Shown here piece by piece: positions 16,071-25,370 of a stretch of 64,000 nucleotides of DNA. The DNA is from Pseudomonas sp. P7548 (GTDB taxonomy: Bacteria; Pseudomonadota; Gammaproteobacteria; Pseudomonadales; Pseudomonadaceae): assembly GCF_013386585.1 (NCBI RefSeq), contig NZ_JACARO010000047.1, forward strand, positions 124,001-188,000, given 5' to 3'. The translations under genes and the position numbers were made by a program. Position 1 is the stretch's first letter. Every line of letters begins with the position of its first letter. The notes beneath the pieces were generated by a model, which was not told where the DNA came from, did not search any database, and worked only from the letters and a program-made list of their open reading frames with translations.

Positions 16071-17522
16071 TTACTGCGCGATGGTTTTCACCGACACGCC
16101 ACGCTCAACCGGCGTCGAGCGACCGTAGATATCTTCAAAGCGCTCGATATCGTCTTCGCCCAGGTAGCTGCCCGATTGCACTTCGATGATCTCCAACGGG
16201 ATCTTGCCCGGGTTGCGCAGGCGGTGCACGGAGGCAATCGGGATGTAGGTGGACTGGTTCTCGGTGAGCAGGAACACATTCTCGTCACAAGTGACTTCGG
16301 CGGTGCCGCTGACCACAATCCAGTGTTCGGCGCGGTGGTGGTGCATCTGCAACGACAGGCACGCGCCCGGCTTGACCGAGATATGCTTGACCTGGAAGCG
16401 ACCGCCCATGTCCACCGAGTCGTAGGAGCCCCACGGACGGTAGACTTCGCAGTGGTTCTGGGTCTCGCTGCGGCCCTGTTCGTTGAGGGTGTTGACCATC
16501 TGCTTGACACCCTGGACCTTGTCCTTGTGGGCAATCATCATCGCGTCCTTGGTTTCCACCACCACGATGTTTTCCAGGCCGATCACCGACACCAACTTGC
16601 CGTTGCCGTGGATCATGCAGTTCTTGCTGTCCTGGATCACCACATCGCCCTTGCTCACGTTGCCGTTGGCGTCTTTATCGTTGACGGCCCACAGCGACGC
16701 CCAGCAACCCACGTCGCTCCAGCCGGCGCTCAGTGGCACCACGCAGGCGCGCTGGGTTTTTTCCATCACGGCGTAGTCGATGGAGTTGTCCGGGCAGCAG
16801 GCGAAGGTGGCTTCGTCGAAGGACACGGTGTCGGCGGTCTGCTCGCTGCGCTCCAGGGTCAGCAGGCAGGTGTCGTAGATGTCCGGATCGTGCTTTTTCA
16901 GCTCTTCGAGGAAGCGGCTGGCACGGAACAGGAACATGCCGCTGTTCCAGAAATAACCGCCGCTTTTGACGAACTCGACGGCGCGTTTTTCATTGGGTTT
17001 TTCCACGAACTGCTCGACGCGGCTCACGCCCTCGGGCAGCAGCGAATCGTTGGTGGACTTGATATAGCCGTAGCCGGTTTCCGGGCGGGTGGCCGGCACA
17101 CCGAACAACACCATCTCGCCACGCTCGGCGGCCACGGTGGCCAGGGCCAGGGCGCGTTGCAGGGCTTTCTGGTCGTCGATCACGTGGTCGGCGGGCAGCA
17201 CCAGCATCAGTTCGTCGCGGCCTTCATTGACCAGCATCATCGCGGTGAGGGCCACGGCCGGCGCGGTGTTGCGGCCGAACGGCTCCATCAGGATGCGCTG
17301 GCTTTCCAGCTTGCGGGCGCTCAGTTGCTCATTGACGATGAAACGGTGGTCCTTGTTGCAGACCACGATTGGCGTGTCCATGCCTTCGAACACCAGGCGC
17401 TCCAGGGTTTGCTGGAACAAGGTGTGCTCGCCGGTCAGCGCCAGGAATTGTTTAGGGAACTGTTTACGGGAAAGCGGCCAAAGACGTGAGCCGCTACCAC
17501 CGGAAAGGATTACTGGGATCAT
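16071..17522 (-). CDS. algA: Mannose-6-phosphate isomerase / mannose-1-phosphate guanylyltransferase AlgA
   Basis: The bifunctional cytosolic enzyme (483 residues, usual length) makes mannose-6-P from fructose-6-P and later GDP-mannose from mannose-1-P. The pyrophosphorylase motif GGSGSRLWPLSRKQFPKQF is at residues 8-26, and FVEKP at about 170 is the sugar-phosphate loop. The C-terminal cupin has the zinc-binding QMHHHRAEHW (about 400) of the isomerase. The start MIPVILSGG has a GGAG site; the frame's upstream extension is REP-derived and not coding. It is the last gene of the alginate operon, separated from algF by 149 bases holding a REPIN. Confidence 0.96.
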   Translation of the reverse strand: MIPVILSGGSGSRLWPLSRKQFPKQFLALTGEHTLFQQTLERLVFEGMDTPIVVCNKDHRFIVNEQLSARKLESQRILMEPFGRNTAPAVALTAMMLVNEGRDELMLVLPADHVIDDQKALQRALALATVAAERGEMVLFGVPATRPETGYGYIKSTNDSLLPEGVSRVEQFVEKPNEKRAVEFVKSGGYFWNSGMFLFRASRFLEELKKHDPDIYDTCLLTLERSEQTADTVSFDEATFACCPDNSIDYAVMEKTQRACVVPLSAGWSDVGCWASLWAVNDKDANGNVSKGDVVIQDSKNCMIHGNGKLVSVIGLENIVVVETKDAMMIAHKDKVQGVKQMVNTLNEQGRSETQNHCEVYRPWGSYDSVDMGGRFQVKHISVKPGACLSLQMHHHRAEHWIVVSGTAEVTCDENVFLLTENQSTYIPIASVHRLRNPGKIPLEIIEVQSGSYLGEDDIERFEDIYGRSTPVERGVSVKTIAQ

Positions 17523-17556
17523 GCTGTTTCTCCTTGAATCGATATGGGTCAGAGCC

Positions 17557-17645
17557 TGTGGGAGGGGGCTTGCTCCCGAAAGCGGCGTGTCAGTCGGCAC
17601 ATCTGTGGATGAACCACCGCATTCGCGAGCAAGCCCGCTCCCACA
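17557..17645. repeat. REP doublet inside the alginate operon (algF-algA gap)
   Basis: TGTGGGAGGGGGCTTGCTCC (from 17557) faces TTCGCGAGCAAGCCCGCTCC (17622-17645). The left arm has diverged (GGGAGGGGGC instead of GGGAGCGGGC). The doublet fills most of the algF-algA gap, the largest in an otherwise tightly packed operon, and would form a hairpin in the polycistronic mRNA. Confidence 0.9.
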
Positions 17646-17671
17646 GAGGGAGCGTCAATTTCAAAAGCTAA

Positions 17672-18328
17672 TCAGCGGGTCGACACCGGGCGTTTCACCC
17701 AGACTGGCGAGAGGCTCGAACCGGAGCCCGTCACATACAGCACCGCCGCTTCACCACGTTCCAACGCAACCGGCTTCACATCGCCGACTTTCTTGTCACC
17801 GTCATACAACGCCAGGCTCACTTTCACCGGGTTGATTTCACGTTCGCCACGGCCCTTGGCGGCCACCGACTGGACCACGTCGGTCTTGCCATCTGCCGTC
17901 TTCAAGGTCAGGGCCTTGTCGCTCAGGTTCTGCACACGCACCAGGGACTTCTGCTTGTTCTTGAACGGCGGCTCTTCGATCAGCTGGGGCTGGCCGCTGC
18001 CGCTGTTGACCAGGGTGTAGTAGTGGTCGGGGGCGAGCTTGACCGGCACGGTCTGGCTGCCCACCTTGGCGCTGTAGTCACCGCCCGGCATGAAGCTGAA
18101 GTCGCTGCTGGCCAGGGGCGCAACGTCGCTCAGGTTGGTCGCGCCGACGGTGGCGCTGACTTCCTGGTTGCTGGCGTTGTAGATCCGCACGAAGCTCGAG
18201 CCTTTTGGCGCGGTCGGGCCGTAGAGCGCGGCGTCACCGCCGGCGAAGGCGGACATCGATACGAAGCTCAAACCGGCTGCAATGGCCAGGGTTTTAGCGA
18301 GACGACGAGGAGTTGTAGTGAAAGTCAT
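17672..18328 (-). CDS. algF: Alginate O-acetylation protein AlgF
   Basis: This periplasmic protein of 218 residues has a clear signal peptide (TLAIAAGLSFVSMSAFA, cleavage before GGDAALYGP). The mature part is beta-rich (SSFVRIYNASNQEVSATVG, then repeated ALTLKTADGK-like strands). AlgF acts with AlgI, AlgJ and AlgX in acetylating polymannuronate. The start follows a GAGG ribosome-binding site; the upstream frame overlaps the end of algJ and is not needed. AlgF has no recognised catalytic motif and is thought to be an adaptor. Confidence 0.95.
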   Translation of the reverse strand: MTFTTTPRRLAKTLAIAAGLSFVSMSAFAGGDAALYGPTAPKGSSFVRIYNASNQEVSATVGATNLSDVAPLASSDFSFMPGGDYSAKVGSQTVPVKLAPDHYYTLVNSGSGQPQLIEEPPFKNKQKSLVRVQNLSDKALTLKTADGKTDVVQSVAAKGRGEREINPVKVSLALYDGDKKVGDVKPVALERGEAAVLYVTGSGSSLSPVWVKRPVSTR

Positions 18329-18344
18329 GTGAGTTACCTCTCTT

Positions 18345-19517
18345 TCAGTTTTGCGCCCGGTCGGGCGTCTCGGATTTTTGTGTGTTGATAGCCATGTTTT
18401 GTTGGCGCGAACCGGCTTGTTTAAGCTGCGCAACCCAGGACGGGTCGGCATCACCGATTTCGTTGTTCACGGGCAGATAACGTTCAGGAAACTCCCAGAT
18501 CAGCACCTGGGGCGGGCTGTTCTTGAAGTCGTCGCTCTTGAGGTAGCTGAGCATCGGCAGGATCGGGCCGTGGCCGTCTTCGGCGTAGCTGACCACGTCG
18601 CTGTGCAGGGCTTGCTTGAGCGCACCGACAAAGTTCCAGTTGGGGTTGGCGCTGTAGCTGGTGCCGACCAGAGCCACCGGGGTTTCGCTGTCGCTGAACA
18701 GGGCATCGTCACCTTTGGTTTCGGCCAGGTGCGTGACGCGTTTTTCCAGCGGCTCCTTGGGCGGCATCAGGTTTTCGAACAGCGGGTCCAGGGGCAGGAA
18801 CAGGCGCAGGTCGCCTTTGTGCGGTGCAGTGTTCTCGGCCTCGGTGACGAAGCGCTGTGGCTCGCCGCTCAGCGGGGTTTTCTCGCGAATGGTCGCTGCC
18901 AGTTGCTTGGCGGCGATCTCGGCACCGTCTGGAGTCCAGTGGGTGTCGGTGCGCAGGAACACTTGCCTGCCGCCCAGCTTGGCTTGTTGCAGCGGGCCAA
19001 GCAGGTCCGGGGCGATGATCTTGTCGGCGGCGACACGGGCGTGGAAGTCCTGGTAGAGGTTGGCGTGGATGCTCGCCGGTTTCACCTCACCCAGGTGCTC
19101 CGGGTACAGGCGCACCTTGGCCGGCACGATCGCCATCACCAGTTGGATGCCCTGGGCCTTGAGCTTCTGGCGCACGCCTTCGACCAGCGCGTAGTTGCCT
19201 TCAAGGTTCTGGTCTTCGTTGACGGCGGGGTTGAACTCCTCGTCGCTGTACAACCAGTGATCGCGGCCCAGCACCACGCCAGGGCGACCTTCATTGAACA
19301 GCTTGTAGTCCAGCGCGGCCCACAGGTTGGTGCCCAGGCGTTTGATCGGGAACTCGTCGTCGTAATGGGTCTCGACGGCTTTGGTCCAGCGACCGTTGAG
19401 CACGGTAGCGTCGGCATTGGTGCTGAAACCGAAGAAACTGCGCAGCGACCAGGCGCCCAGGGCCAGCAGCACCACCAGGAACAGGCCGATATAGAGGACG
19501 CGTAATGAACGGGTCAT
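18345..19517 (-). CDS. algJ: Alginate O-acetyltransferase AlgJ
   Basis: This 390-residue SGNH-like protein of the periplasm is held by an uncleaved N-terminal helix (about 8-28). Its catalytic residues are visible as Asp191 and His193 in LRTDTHWTPDG, and Ser287 in VALVGTSYSA, at nearly the same positions as described for P. aeruginosa AlgJ. It is a paralogue of the N-terminal domain of AlgX encoded five genes upstream. It relays acetyl groups received via AlgI. The gene lies 11 bases after algI and 16 before algF. Confidence 0.95.
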   Translation of the reverse strand: MTRSLRVLYIGLFLVVLLALGAWSLRSFFGFSTNADATVLNGRWTKAVETHYDDEFPIKRLGTNLWAALDYKLFNEGRPGVVLGRDHWLYSDEEFNPAVNEDQNLEGNYALVEGVRQKLKAQGIQLVMAIVPAKVRLYPEHLGEVKPASIHANLYQDFHARVAADKIIAPDLLGPLQQAKLGGRQVFLRTDTHWTPDGAEIAAKQLAATIREKTPLSGEPQRFVTEAENTAPHKGDLRLFLPLDPLFENLMPPKEPLEKRVTHLAETKGDDALFSDSETPVALVGTSYSANPNWNFVGALKQALHSDVVSYAEDGHGPILPMLSYLKSDDFKNSPPQVLIWEFPERYLPVNNEIGDADPSWVAQLKQAGSRQQNMAINTQKSETPDRAQN

Positions 19518-19528
19518 GGTCGGCTCCC

Positions 19529-21061
19529 TCAGAATTGGAAGTAAAGGAACGGCGAGAAACTCTGCGCCGACAGTTTGAGAATCGACGCCACGAACAGCAG
19601 CAGCACCGCAGCGCGCATGGCGTAGCGTGGCCAGTCAGCGGTCCAGTAGGCCGGTTGCACGGCGGCGTCCTGGCCCACGGTGAAACCGGGCTGGTGGATG
19701 CTGCCGGGGGTGTCGCCCGGGACGGCCTTGATCAGGCTCGGGTCAGCGGGCTTGGTTTTATCGGCTGGGCGGTTGGTGTAGAAGTCGCGCAGGCCGAAGA
19801 ACGCCAGGGTTGCATACGCCACCACCAGGGTCGCCACTTGCAGGCCGGTGAGGCTGGCGCGGTTGAGTTCCGACAGCGACCACTCGCCAAAGCTGAACAT
19901 CGCACCGTACATACGGCCGGCAACGTGCAGGTTCTCAGCGCGGAAGATCACCCAGCCCATCACCACCAGCAGGAAGGTGAAGGCCCAGCGCACGACGTTG
20001 AAGCTGCGTGGCGCGGTGTTGAGGCCGATGGCTTTTTCAATCGCCAGCCACATGCCGTGCCAGGCACCCCACACGATGTAGGTGATGTTTGCACCGTGCC
20101 ACAGGCCACCGAGGAGCATGGTCAGGAACAGGTTGCGGTAGGTGATCAGCGTGCCTTTGCGGTTGCCGCCCAGGGTGATGTACAGGTAGTCACGCAGCCA
20201 GGTGGACAGGCTGATGTGCCAGCGCCGCCAGAACTCGGTGATCGACTGGCTGATGTACGGCTGCTTGAAGTTTTCCATGAAGCGGAAACCCATCATCAAG
20301 CCCAGGCCGATGGCCATGTCGCTGTAGCCGGAGAAGTCGAAGTACAGCTGCGCGGTATAGGCCAGCGCGCCGAGCCAGGCATCGCCCGTGGTGGGGTTTT
20401 GCAGGGCGAAGCAATGGTCGGCCACCACCGCGAGGGTGTCGGCGATAAAGACTTTCTTGATGAAACCCTGCATGAACCGCGTGCAGCCCTCGGAGAACTT
20501 GTCGAGGGTGTGGGTGCGGTTGTTGAACTGGTCGGCCAGGTCGCGAAAGCGCAGCACCGGGCCGGCAATCAGGTGCGGAAAGATCGCCACGAACGCCGCG
20601 AAGTCGATCAGGTTGCGGGTGGCCGGGGTATCGCCACGGTACACGTCGATGATGTAGCTGATGGACTCGAAGATGTAGAACGAGATACCAATCGGCAACA
20701 GCACGTGGGTAAGGATGAACGGCTCAAGGCCCATGGACTTCATCATCACGTTGATGCTGTCGACGCCGAAGTTGGCGTACTTGAAGTAGCCGAGGATGCA
20801 CAGGTCGACGGCCACGCCGAGCAGCAGCCAGCGCTGGGCCGGCTTGGTGCGCACGCCGGCTGCACCGACTTTTAGGCCGATCCAGTAGTTCCACAGCGTC
20901 ACGGCGGCGAACAGCGCCAGGAAGTCCACTCGCCACCAGGCGTAGAACACGTAGCTGGCAATCAGCAGCAGCAGGTTGCGATAGCGTTGCCCGCTCAAGT
21001 AGTACAAGCCGAGAAAGATCGGCAAGAACAGAAACAGGAACACATTGGACGAGAAAACCAT
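19529..21061 (-). CDS. algI: Alginate O-acetyltransferase AlgI (MBOAT family)
   Basis: This 510-residue polytopic inner-membrane acyltransferase starts MVFSSNVFLFLFLPIF after a GGAGAG ribosome-binding site. The MBOAT signature is present: FWRRWHISLSTWLRDYLY (about 277-294) and the active-site His322 in GGLWHGANITYIVWG, the same number as in P. aeruginosa. It passes acetyl from a cytosolic donor to AlgJ/AlgX in the periplasm. The 142-base gap after algL contains a strong hairpin (21164-21197). Confidence 0.96.
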   Translation of the reverse strand: MVFSSNVFLFLFLPIFLGLYYLSGQRYRNLLLLIASYVFYAWWRVDFLALFAAVTLWNYWIGLKVGAAGVRTKPAQRWLLLGVAVDLCILGYFKYANFGVDSINVMMKSMGLEPFILTHVLLPIGISFYIFESISYIIDVYRGDTPATRNLIDFAAFVAIFPHLIAGPVLRFRDLADQFNNRTHTLDKFSEGCTRFMQGFIKKVFIADTLAVVADHCFALQNPTTGDAWLGALAYTAQLYFDFSGYSDMAIGLGLMMGFRFMENFKQPYISQSITEFWRRWHISLSTWLRDYLYITLGGNRKGTLITYRNLFLTMLLGGLWHGANITYIVWGAWHGMWLAIEKAIGLNTAPRSFNVVRWAFTFLLVVMGWVIFRAENLHVAGRMYGAMFSFGEWSLSELNRASLTGLQVATLVVAYATLAFFGLRDFYTNRPADKTKPADPSLIKAVPGDTPGSIHQPGFTVGQDAAVQPAYWTADWPRYAMRAAVLLLFVASILKLSAQSFSPFLYFQF

Positions 21062-21163
21062 CCCGATCTCTCCATGTTTAATCACAGTCAAGGGCCAGAG
21101 CCCCCCCAAACCCCCCCACGAAAATTCGGGGGAGGGCGGTACAGCATTCCAACTGTCGAAACC

Positions 21164-21197
21164 GGCTCCCACATTGGACCGAGTCCAACCGGGAGCC
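21164..21197 (-). promoter_or_regulatory. mRNA stem-loop between algL and algI
   Basis: Seven bases after the algL stop, GGCTCCC (21164-21170) pairs with GGGAGCC (21191-21197), and inside it TTGGAC (21174-21179) pairs with GTCCAA (21183-21188) around a three-base loop. No T-run follows on the minus strand, so it is not a normal terminator. A second C-rich/G-rich pair lies at about 21104-21135. It may stabilise or process the operon mRNA. Confidence 0.6.
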
Positions 21198-21203
21198 ATG
21201 TAA

Positions 21204-22313
21204 TCAGCTGCCTTTGTTGCCTTTCTCATGCGCCGGGTCGTAGACCTTGGTCAGGTCACCCCCCAGGCGGAACGTCTTGAACGGCTGCATTCCGTGCTTG
21301 CGCTCCACCACATCCGGGGCGCAGGTGTAGAGGGTGCAGAAAGGTTCGAGCCAGGCGAATTTCATGTCCTGCTTCAAGTCCTTCATGTCCTGCTCTTTGC
21401 CGTTTTTCTGCTCGAAGATGTCCGGGTCTTTGACCCCGGCCAGCACCTTGTCGCCCAGGCGCTTGAGTGCGCTGTTGTTTTCCTGACGCAAATCAACACC
21501 GTTGACCAGGGCAAAACTGGCGATCATCGACAGCGGCGGCAGGGCGTAGTTGTGGTACGACAGGGCGCGTTGCTGACGCTTCAATTCGTTGGGCAGGAAG
21601 CCTTGGTCATCGACCTGGTTCACGCCGACCTTGTATTCCTTCACCGCCCAATCAAACAGGTCGCGACGGTTGGTGGCGACGGACGTTGCCATCACCGACC
21701 ATGCAGCCCAATAGGAGTGGTTGTTGGTTTTTTCCAGCGGCAGGTTGTCCCAATCGCTGACGACCTGATCGGCGAGTTTGTTGAACCACGCCTCGATTAA
21801 CTGCGATTCCTGCTGGTGGTTGGCCAGCGGGTGGGAGTCGGAAAACTTCAGGCGCACATAGGCCGACGCCATGCTGCCCAGCGCCCATTTGCGCATGGAC
21901 TTGCCGGTGTGGTTGAAGTCCTTGGACATCAACGCATCCGCCCGAGCCCAAGTCGCCAGCCAATTCAAGGTGCATTCCAACTGCTCCGGGCGACCGTCGC
22001 GCATGAACTGCATCACGCGCTTGCTGGTGTCTTTTTCCAGCTTGGTGATGTCGGCCGTGCTGTCGCGAAAGGCTTTTTCGGATTGCACATTCAGGGTGGC
22101 GCGGGCTTTGTCCGAGCCTTCGTACTTGCTGCGAAATTGCAGCGAACCGGTGTACGGCGCCGGCATGGCGTCGCAGTCATTCTTGAAGTCGCCGGTCTTG
22201 AACGCCTCGATCGGGGCGAAGTAGCCCTGAGGCGGGCGCAGTGGCGCGGCGGCGTTAACCGAGCCTGCGAAGATCGCAAGGCCGAGTAACGTGGGGATCA
22301 ATAACTTCTGCAT
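21204..22313 (-). CDS. algL: Poly(beta-D-mannuronate) lyase AlgL
   Basis: The 369-residue periplasmic alginate lyase belongs to PL5. A signal peptide (LLIPTLLGLAIFAGSVNAAA) is followed by an all-alpha toroid. The catalytic motifs are NNHSYW (about 197-202, His199) and RQQRALSYHNY (about 246-256) with the conserved Arg and Tyr. It beta-eliminates alginate stranded in the periplasm. The gene starts eight bases after algX with a GAGG ribosome-binding site. The upstream in-frame extension overlaps algX and is not used. Confidence 0.96.
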   Translation of the reverse strand: MQKLLIPTLLGLAIFAGSVNAAAPLRPPQGYFAPIEAFKTGDFKNDCDAMPAPYTGSLQFRSKYEGSDKARATLNVQSEKAFRDSTADITKLEKDTSKRVMQFMRDGRPEQLECTLNWLATWARADALMSKDFNHTGKSMRKWALGSMASAYVRLKFSDSHPLANHQQESQLIEAWFNKLADQVVSDWDNLPLEKTNNHSYWAAWSVMATSVATNRRDLFDWAVKEYKVGVNQVDDQGFLPNELKRQQRALSYHNYALPPLSMIASFALVNGVDLRQENNSALKRLGDKVLAGVKDPDIFEQKNGKEQDMKDLKQDMKFAWLEPFCTLYTCAPDVVERKHGMQPFKTFRLGGDLTKVYDPAHEKGNKGS

Positions 22314-22321
22314 AGGTAACC

Positions 22322-23779
22322 TCATTGCCCAGTTGAAGCGGTCTGTTGACCACCGGCTGGGAATACGTTGCGTGTGCAAATTTTCGCTTCAACCTTCTGC
22401 GCGGCCTGGCCTGCTTCGGGGCCCTGGACTTCCACGGCCAGCAAGTTCTGCGAAGCCCAGTCTTCATCGGTGCGCAGTTCGAAGGCGAAACGCCCGTCTG
22501 TATCGGATGTTTCGGGTTTTTCGATCTTGAGGTCCTCGTGGCGCCCGTTCATGTACCAGAGGGTGGCTTGCAAGGTTTTCACCGACGGGTCGGCGAAGCG
22601 GATGTCTACCTGGTGGTTGGCGTTACGCAGGTCTTTGTTCGAACTGTTCACCAGCAATTCGTTCTTGCCGGGTTTCAAGGTGGTGCTGGAGGTCATCTGC
22701 GCGGTCTTGCCTTCGCAGCCGTTGTCGAGCAACGCCATCATCTGGCGGTAGATGGTTTCCTGGTCCAGGCGGTACAGCGGCGAGAATTCCCAGATGAGGA
22801 TTTTCGGCGGGCTCTTCTGGAATTCATCGCTGCCCAGGTACTGGATCATCGAGCCTTCCAGGCCACCGCCCGGGAAGGCGACGTTAAGGATGTCAGCGCC
22901 GATTTCCTGTTCCAGGAAGCCCGCGAAATTGTAGTTCTTGCCGCTGTGGCTGGTGCCCACCAGGGTGATCTGCGGGTTGCCCGAATCGCCGAACAGGTCG
23001 CCGTCACCCGCTTCGCCCTTGGGCTCGGTGGTGAACTGGTCCATGTACTGGATCGCGTAGCTGGTGCCGCACAGTTGCCCGGCCATGTTGTGCAGGGTGC
23101 CGGTCTTGCCCATGCGCCCGGAGCGCTTGGTCTCGAATTCGCGCTTGGGAATGTCGGCGAACTCCGGCATGGCGCGCACTTTTTCAGCGACGATTTTCGC
23201 CGTGCGTTGGGCGCCGTACGGCGTCCAGTGTTGGTCGCCACGGAAGTAGAAATCGTGGGCCGGCAGTTCATCCGGGAGTTGCTCGTTGGTGAGCGGCGAC
23301 AGGTCCGGCACCACGTAGCCCATCTTGGCGAAACGGCCGAGCATGGTCTTGTAGTTGGCCAGGGCCTTGTCGAAATCGAACTTGGCTTTTTCTTCAGGAT
23401 TGAGCTTGTTGCGGTTCACCAAACCACGGGTTGGCTGGTAGACCACCACCAGTTCCACGCCCTTGGCCTTGAACGCATCGTGCAACTGTTGCATGCGCTT
23501 GTAGCCGGCCGGGCTGGTGTCGAACTCGGTGCGCAGGTCTTCCTGGGTACGGAACAACCAGTCGCCCTGGGCTTGCACCAGGGTGGTGAAGTTCTGCTGG
23601 TAGCGTGTGGTGTAGTTGCGCGCATCGTGGGCGGCCGGGCACAGGCTGCAGCAGGGTTCGGCGGTAAAGGTCGGGGCCTTTGCTTCGTCGGCGCGTACGC
23701 CCTGGCTGGCCGCCAGCAGGCCGAGGGTCAGACCCGAGAGGCTCAGCAGTTTGATCATGTGTGGGTGCATAAGGGTCAT
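22322..23779 (-). CDS. algX: Alginate O-acetyltransferase AlgX
   Basis: This periplasmic two-domain acetyltransferase has 485 residues. After a signal peptide (about 8-30) comes an SGNH-like catalytic domain with Asp182 and His184 in FRGDQHWTPYG and Ser277 in TLVGTSHSGK. A C-terminal carbohydrate-binding module starts at about residue 360. AlgX binds mannuronan and adds the terminal acetyl groups. The TGA of algG and this ATG are two bases apart, indicating coupling; later in-frame ATGs (codons 4 and 8) are alternatives. It is a paralogue of algJ in the same operon. Confidence 0.95.
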   Translation of the reverse strand: MTLMHPHMIKLLSLSGLTLGLLAASQGVRADEAKAPTFTAEPCCSLCPAAHDARNYTTRYQQNFTTLVQAQGDWLFRTQEDLRTEFDTSPAGYKRMQQLHDAFKAKGVELVVVYQPTRGLVNRNKLNPEEKAKFDFDKALANYKTMLGRFAKMGYVVPDLSPLTNEQLPDELPAHDFYFRGDQHWTPYGAQRTAKIVAEKVRAMPEFADIPKREFETKRSGRMGKTGTLHNMAGQLCGTSYAIQYMDQFTTEPKGEAGDGDLFGDSGNPQITLVGTSHSGKNYNFAGFLEQEIGADILNVAFPGGGLEGSMIQYLGSDEFQKSPPKILIWEFSPLYRLDQETIYRQMMALLDNGCEGKTAQMTSSTTLKPGKNELLVNSSNKDLRNANHQVDIRFADPSVKTLQATLWYMNGRHEDLKIEKPETSDTDGRFAFELRTDEDWASQNLLAVEVQGPEAGQAAQKVEAKICTRNVFPAGGQQTASTGQ

Positions 23780-23781
23780 CC

Positions 23782-25356
23782 TCAGTCCTGCATTTCGGTC
23801 TGGCGTTCGACAGGGTCGATCAGCACGGCTTTCTGCTGGCGCACCAGCAGGTCGAGAATCTCTTCCTGGCGATCACCAAGAACGCCGGAGAAGCTGATGC
23901 CACTGGATTTGGTCGGCGCCAACATCGACACGCGGTACAGCTCGATGCTCAAGGGCGAGTCGATCGACAGTGGCCCGCTGCCGTTACCGGCCAGCTCGCC
24001 GCCCACCAGGATCAGCGAGACCTTGGCGTCGAACGGGTCGAGGGCGATGTCGCGGTCGGTGTCGGTCAAATCCTTGATGTGGCCGTAGACGCCGGTCAGG
24101 CCGTTGGCCATGGCGGTGTTCTCGTACAGCTTGATGTTCACGCTGTTACGCACGCGGATGCCGTGGCGACGGTTGCTGATCACCTTGTTGCCCCACAGCA
24201 GGTTGTCGCCGCTCTCATAGAGGGTGATGCCGTCGGTGTGGTTGCGGTAGATCTCGTTGTCGGCGATCAGGTTGTTCACGCTGTTACGGTCGATCACCAG
24301 GCCCGACAACTTGTTGTCGTAGCTGCGGTTGTTGAAGATGAAGCTGTCGTTCACTTCCCGGGAAATGATGATGCCGTGCTTCTTCTTGGTGCCGTACACG
24401 GTGTTGTCCGCGATGATCAGGCCGTGGGAGCGGTCGTGGGGGTCAATGCCGTAGACGATGTTGTCCTTGTAGGTATTGCCCTTGAGTACAAAACCGGTGG
24501 TCTCGTAGCAGTAGAAGCCGTACCACATGTCCGAGAATTCGGAATCAATAATCCAGCCGGTCGGTTCCGGGCGCTTGAGCACCTTGGCCATGTTCGGCGT
24601 GTACTGGGAAATACTCACCCCGTACGACTTACTGTTGGCGTAGCCGAAGCTGGCCATCTTGCTGTTGGCGACGTAGGTCTCGGTGCCGCCCCAGGCCAGC
24701 AGGAACGGGCGGAATTCCTTGGGCGACTTGAACAGCGCCGGGCCGTTGGCTTTTTCGCTCCAGCCGGTGATCCGGGTGTCACGCACAAACAGTTGGCCGT
24801 CGTTGATCAGGAACGAACCGGCTTCCTGGGACAGGCGCAATTCCTGGGTCTTCTTGTCGATTTCCAGGATGCCTTTGCGCCCGACCACAATCGGCAGCTT
24901 GGCCAGGAACACACCCGGCGAGGTTTCGCTGAAGTACTGCTTGGGCACCTTGCCCAGCAGGTCCTTGAGGTTCATGTAGCCGTCATCGACGAAGATCGCC
25001 TGGGGAATGCCGTGCTGGCGCACCACCCACTCGGCCATCTTGTTGTCACCACCGATAAAGTCCTTGAGGGCGTCTTCCTGCATCATGCGACGCAGGCTGA
25101 TTTTGCCCGGCTTGGTCCGCACGATTTTCTTGTCCATCGCGGCGGCGGTATAGCCCGACAGGTCTGGCAGGGCCGGCTTGGTCATTTCCAGCGGCGCCGT
25201 CGGCGGGCTGGAAATGGTGTAGGTCTTGGCCTGTTGCAGCTCTTTGGCGATGGTCGGCGCCTTCACCGCCGCACCGTCGGCAAAGGCCGAAGTGCTGGCC
25301 AGCAGCATGGCTGCGACCAGCAGGCTGACCGAGCCTTTGAGGGCTTGAGGGTTCAT
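23782..25356 (-). CDS. algG: Mannuronan C5-epimerase AlgG
   Basis: This periplasmic epimerase converts mannuronate to guluronate residues in the polymer. A signal peptide (SLLVAAMLLASTSAFA) is followed by a right-handed parallel beta-helix with CASH-type repeats. The catalytic DPHDR motif is at about 305-309. I chose the ATG giving MNPQALKG because GGGAG lies eight bases upstream; an ATG five codons earlier overlaps the algE stop (TGATG) and cannot be excluded. Length is about 524 residues, close to the family norm. It sits between the export porin gene and algX. Confidence 0.95.
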   Translation of the reverse strand: MNPQALKGSVSLLVAAMLLASTSAFADGAAVKAPTIAKELQQAKTYTISSPPTAPLEMTKPALPDLSGYTAAAMDKKIVRTKPGKISLRRMMQEDALKDFIGGDNKMAEWVVRQHGIPQAIFVDDGYMNLKDLLGKVPKQYFSETSPGVFLAKLPIVVGRKGILEIDKKTQELRLSQEAGSFLINDGQLFVRDTRITGWSEKANGPALFKSPKEFRPFLLAWGGTETYVANSKMASFGYANSKSYGVSISQYTPNMAKVLKRPEPTGWIIDSEFSDMWYGFYCYETTGFVLKGNTYKDNIVYGIDPHDRSHGLIIADNTVYGTKKKHGIIISREVNDSFIFNNRSYDNKLSGLVIDRNSVNNLIADNEIYRNHTDGITLYESGDNLLWGNKVISNRRHGIRVRNSVNIKLYENTAMANGLTGVYGHIKDLTDTDRDIALDPFDAKVSLILVGGELAGNGSGPLSIDSPLSIELYRVSMLAPTKSSGISFSGVLGDRQEEILDLLVRQQKAVLIDPVERQTEMQD

Positions 25357-25370
25357 CGCGCAGGCTCCCA

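Noticed and set aside
15945..17489. 514-codon open frame on the plus strand opposite algA
   Set aside because: It is antisense to the well-conserved algA and has the His/Val/Gln-rich composition of a high-GC shadow frame; it is also seeded by the REP doublet.
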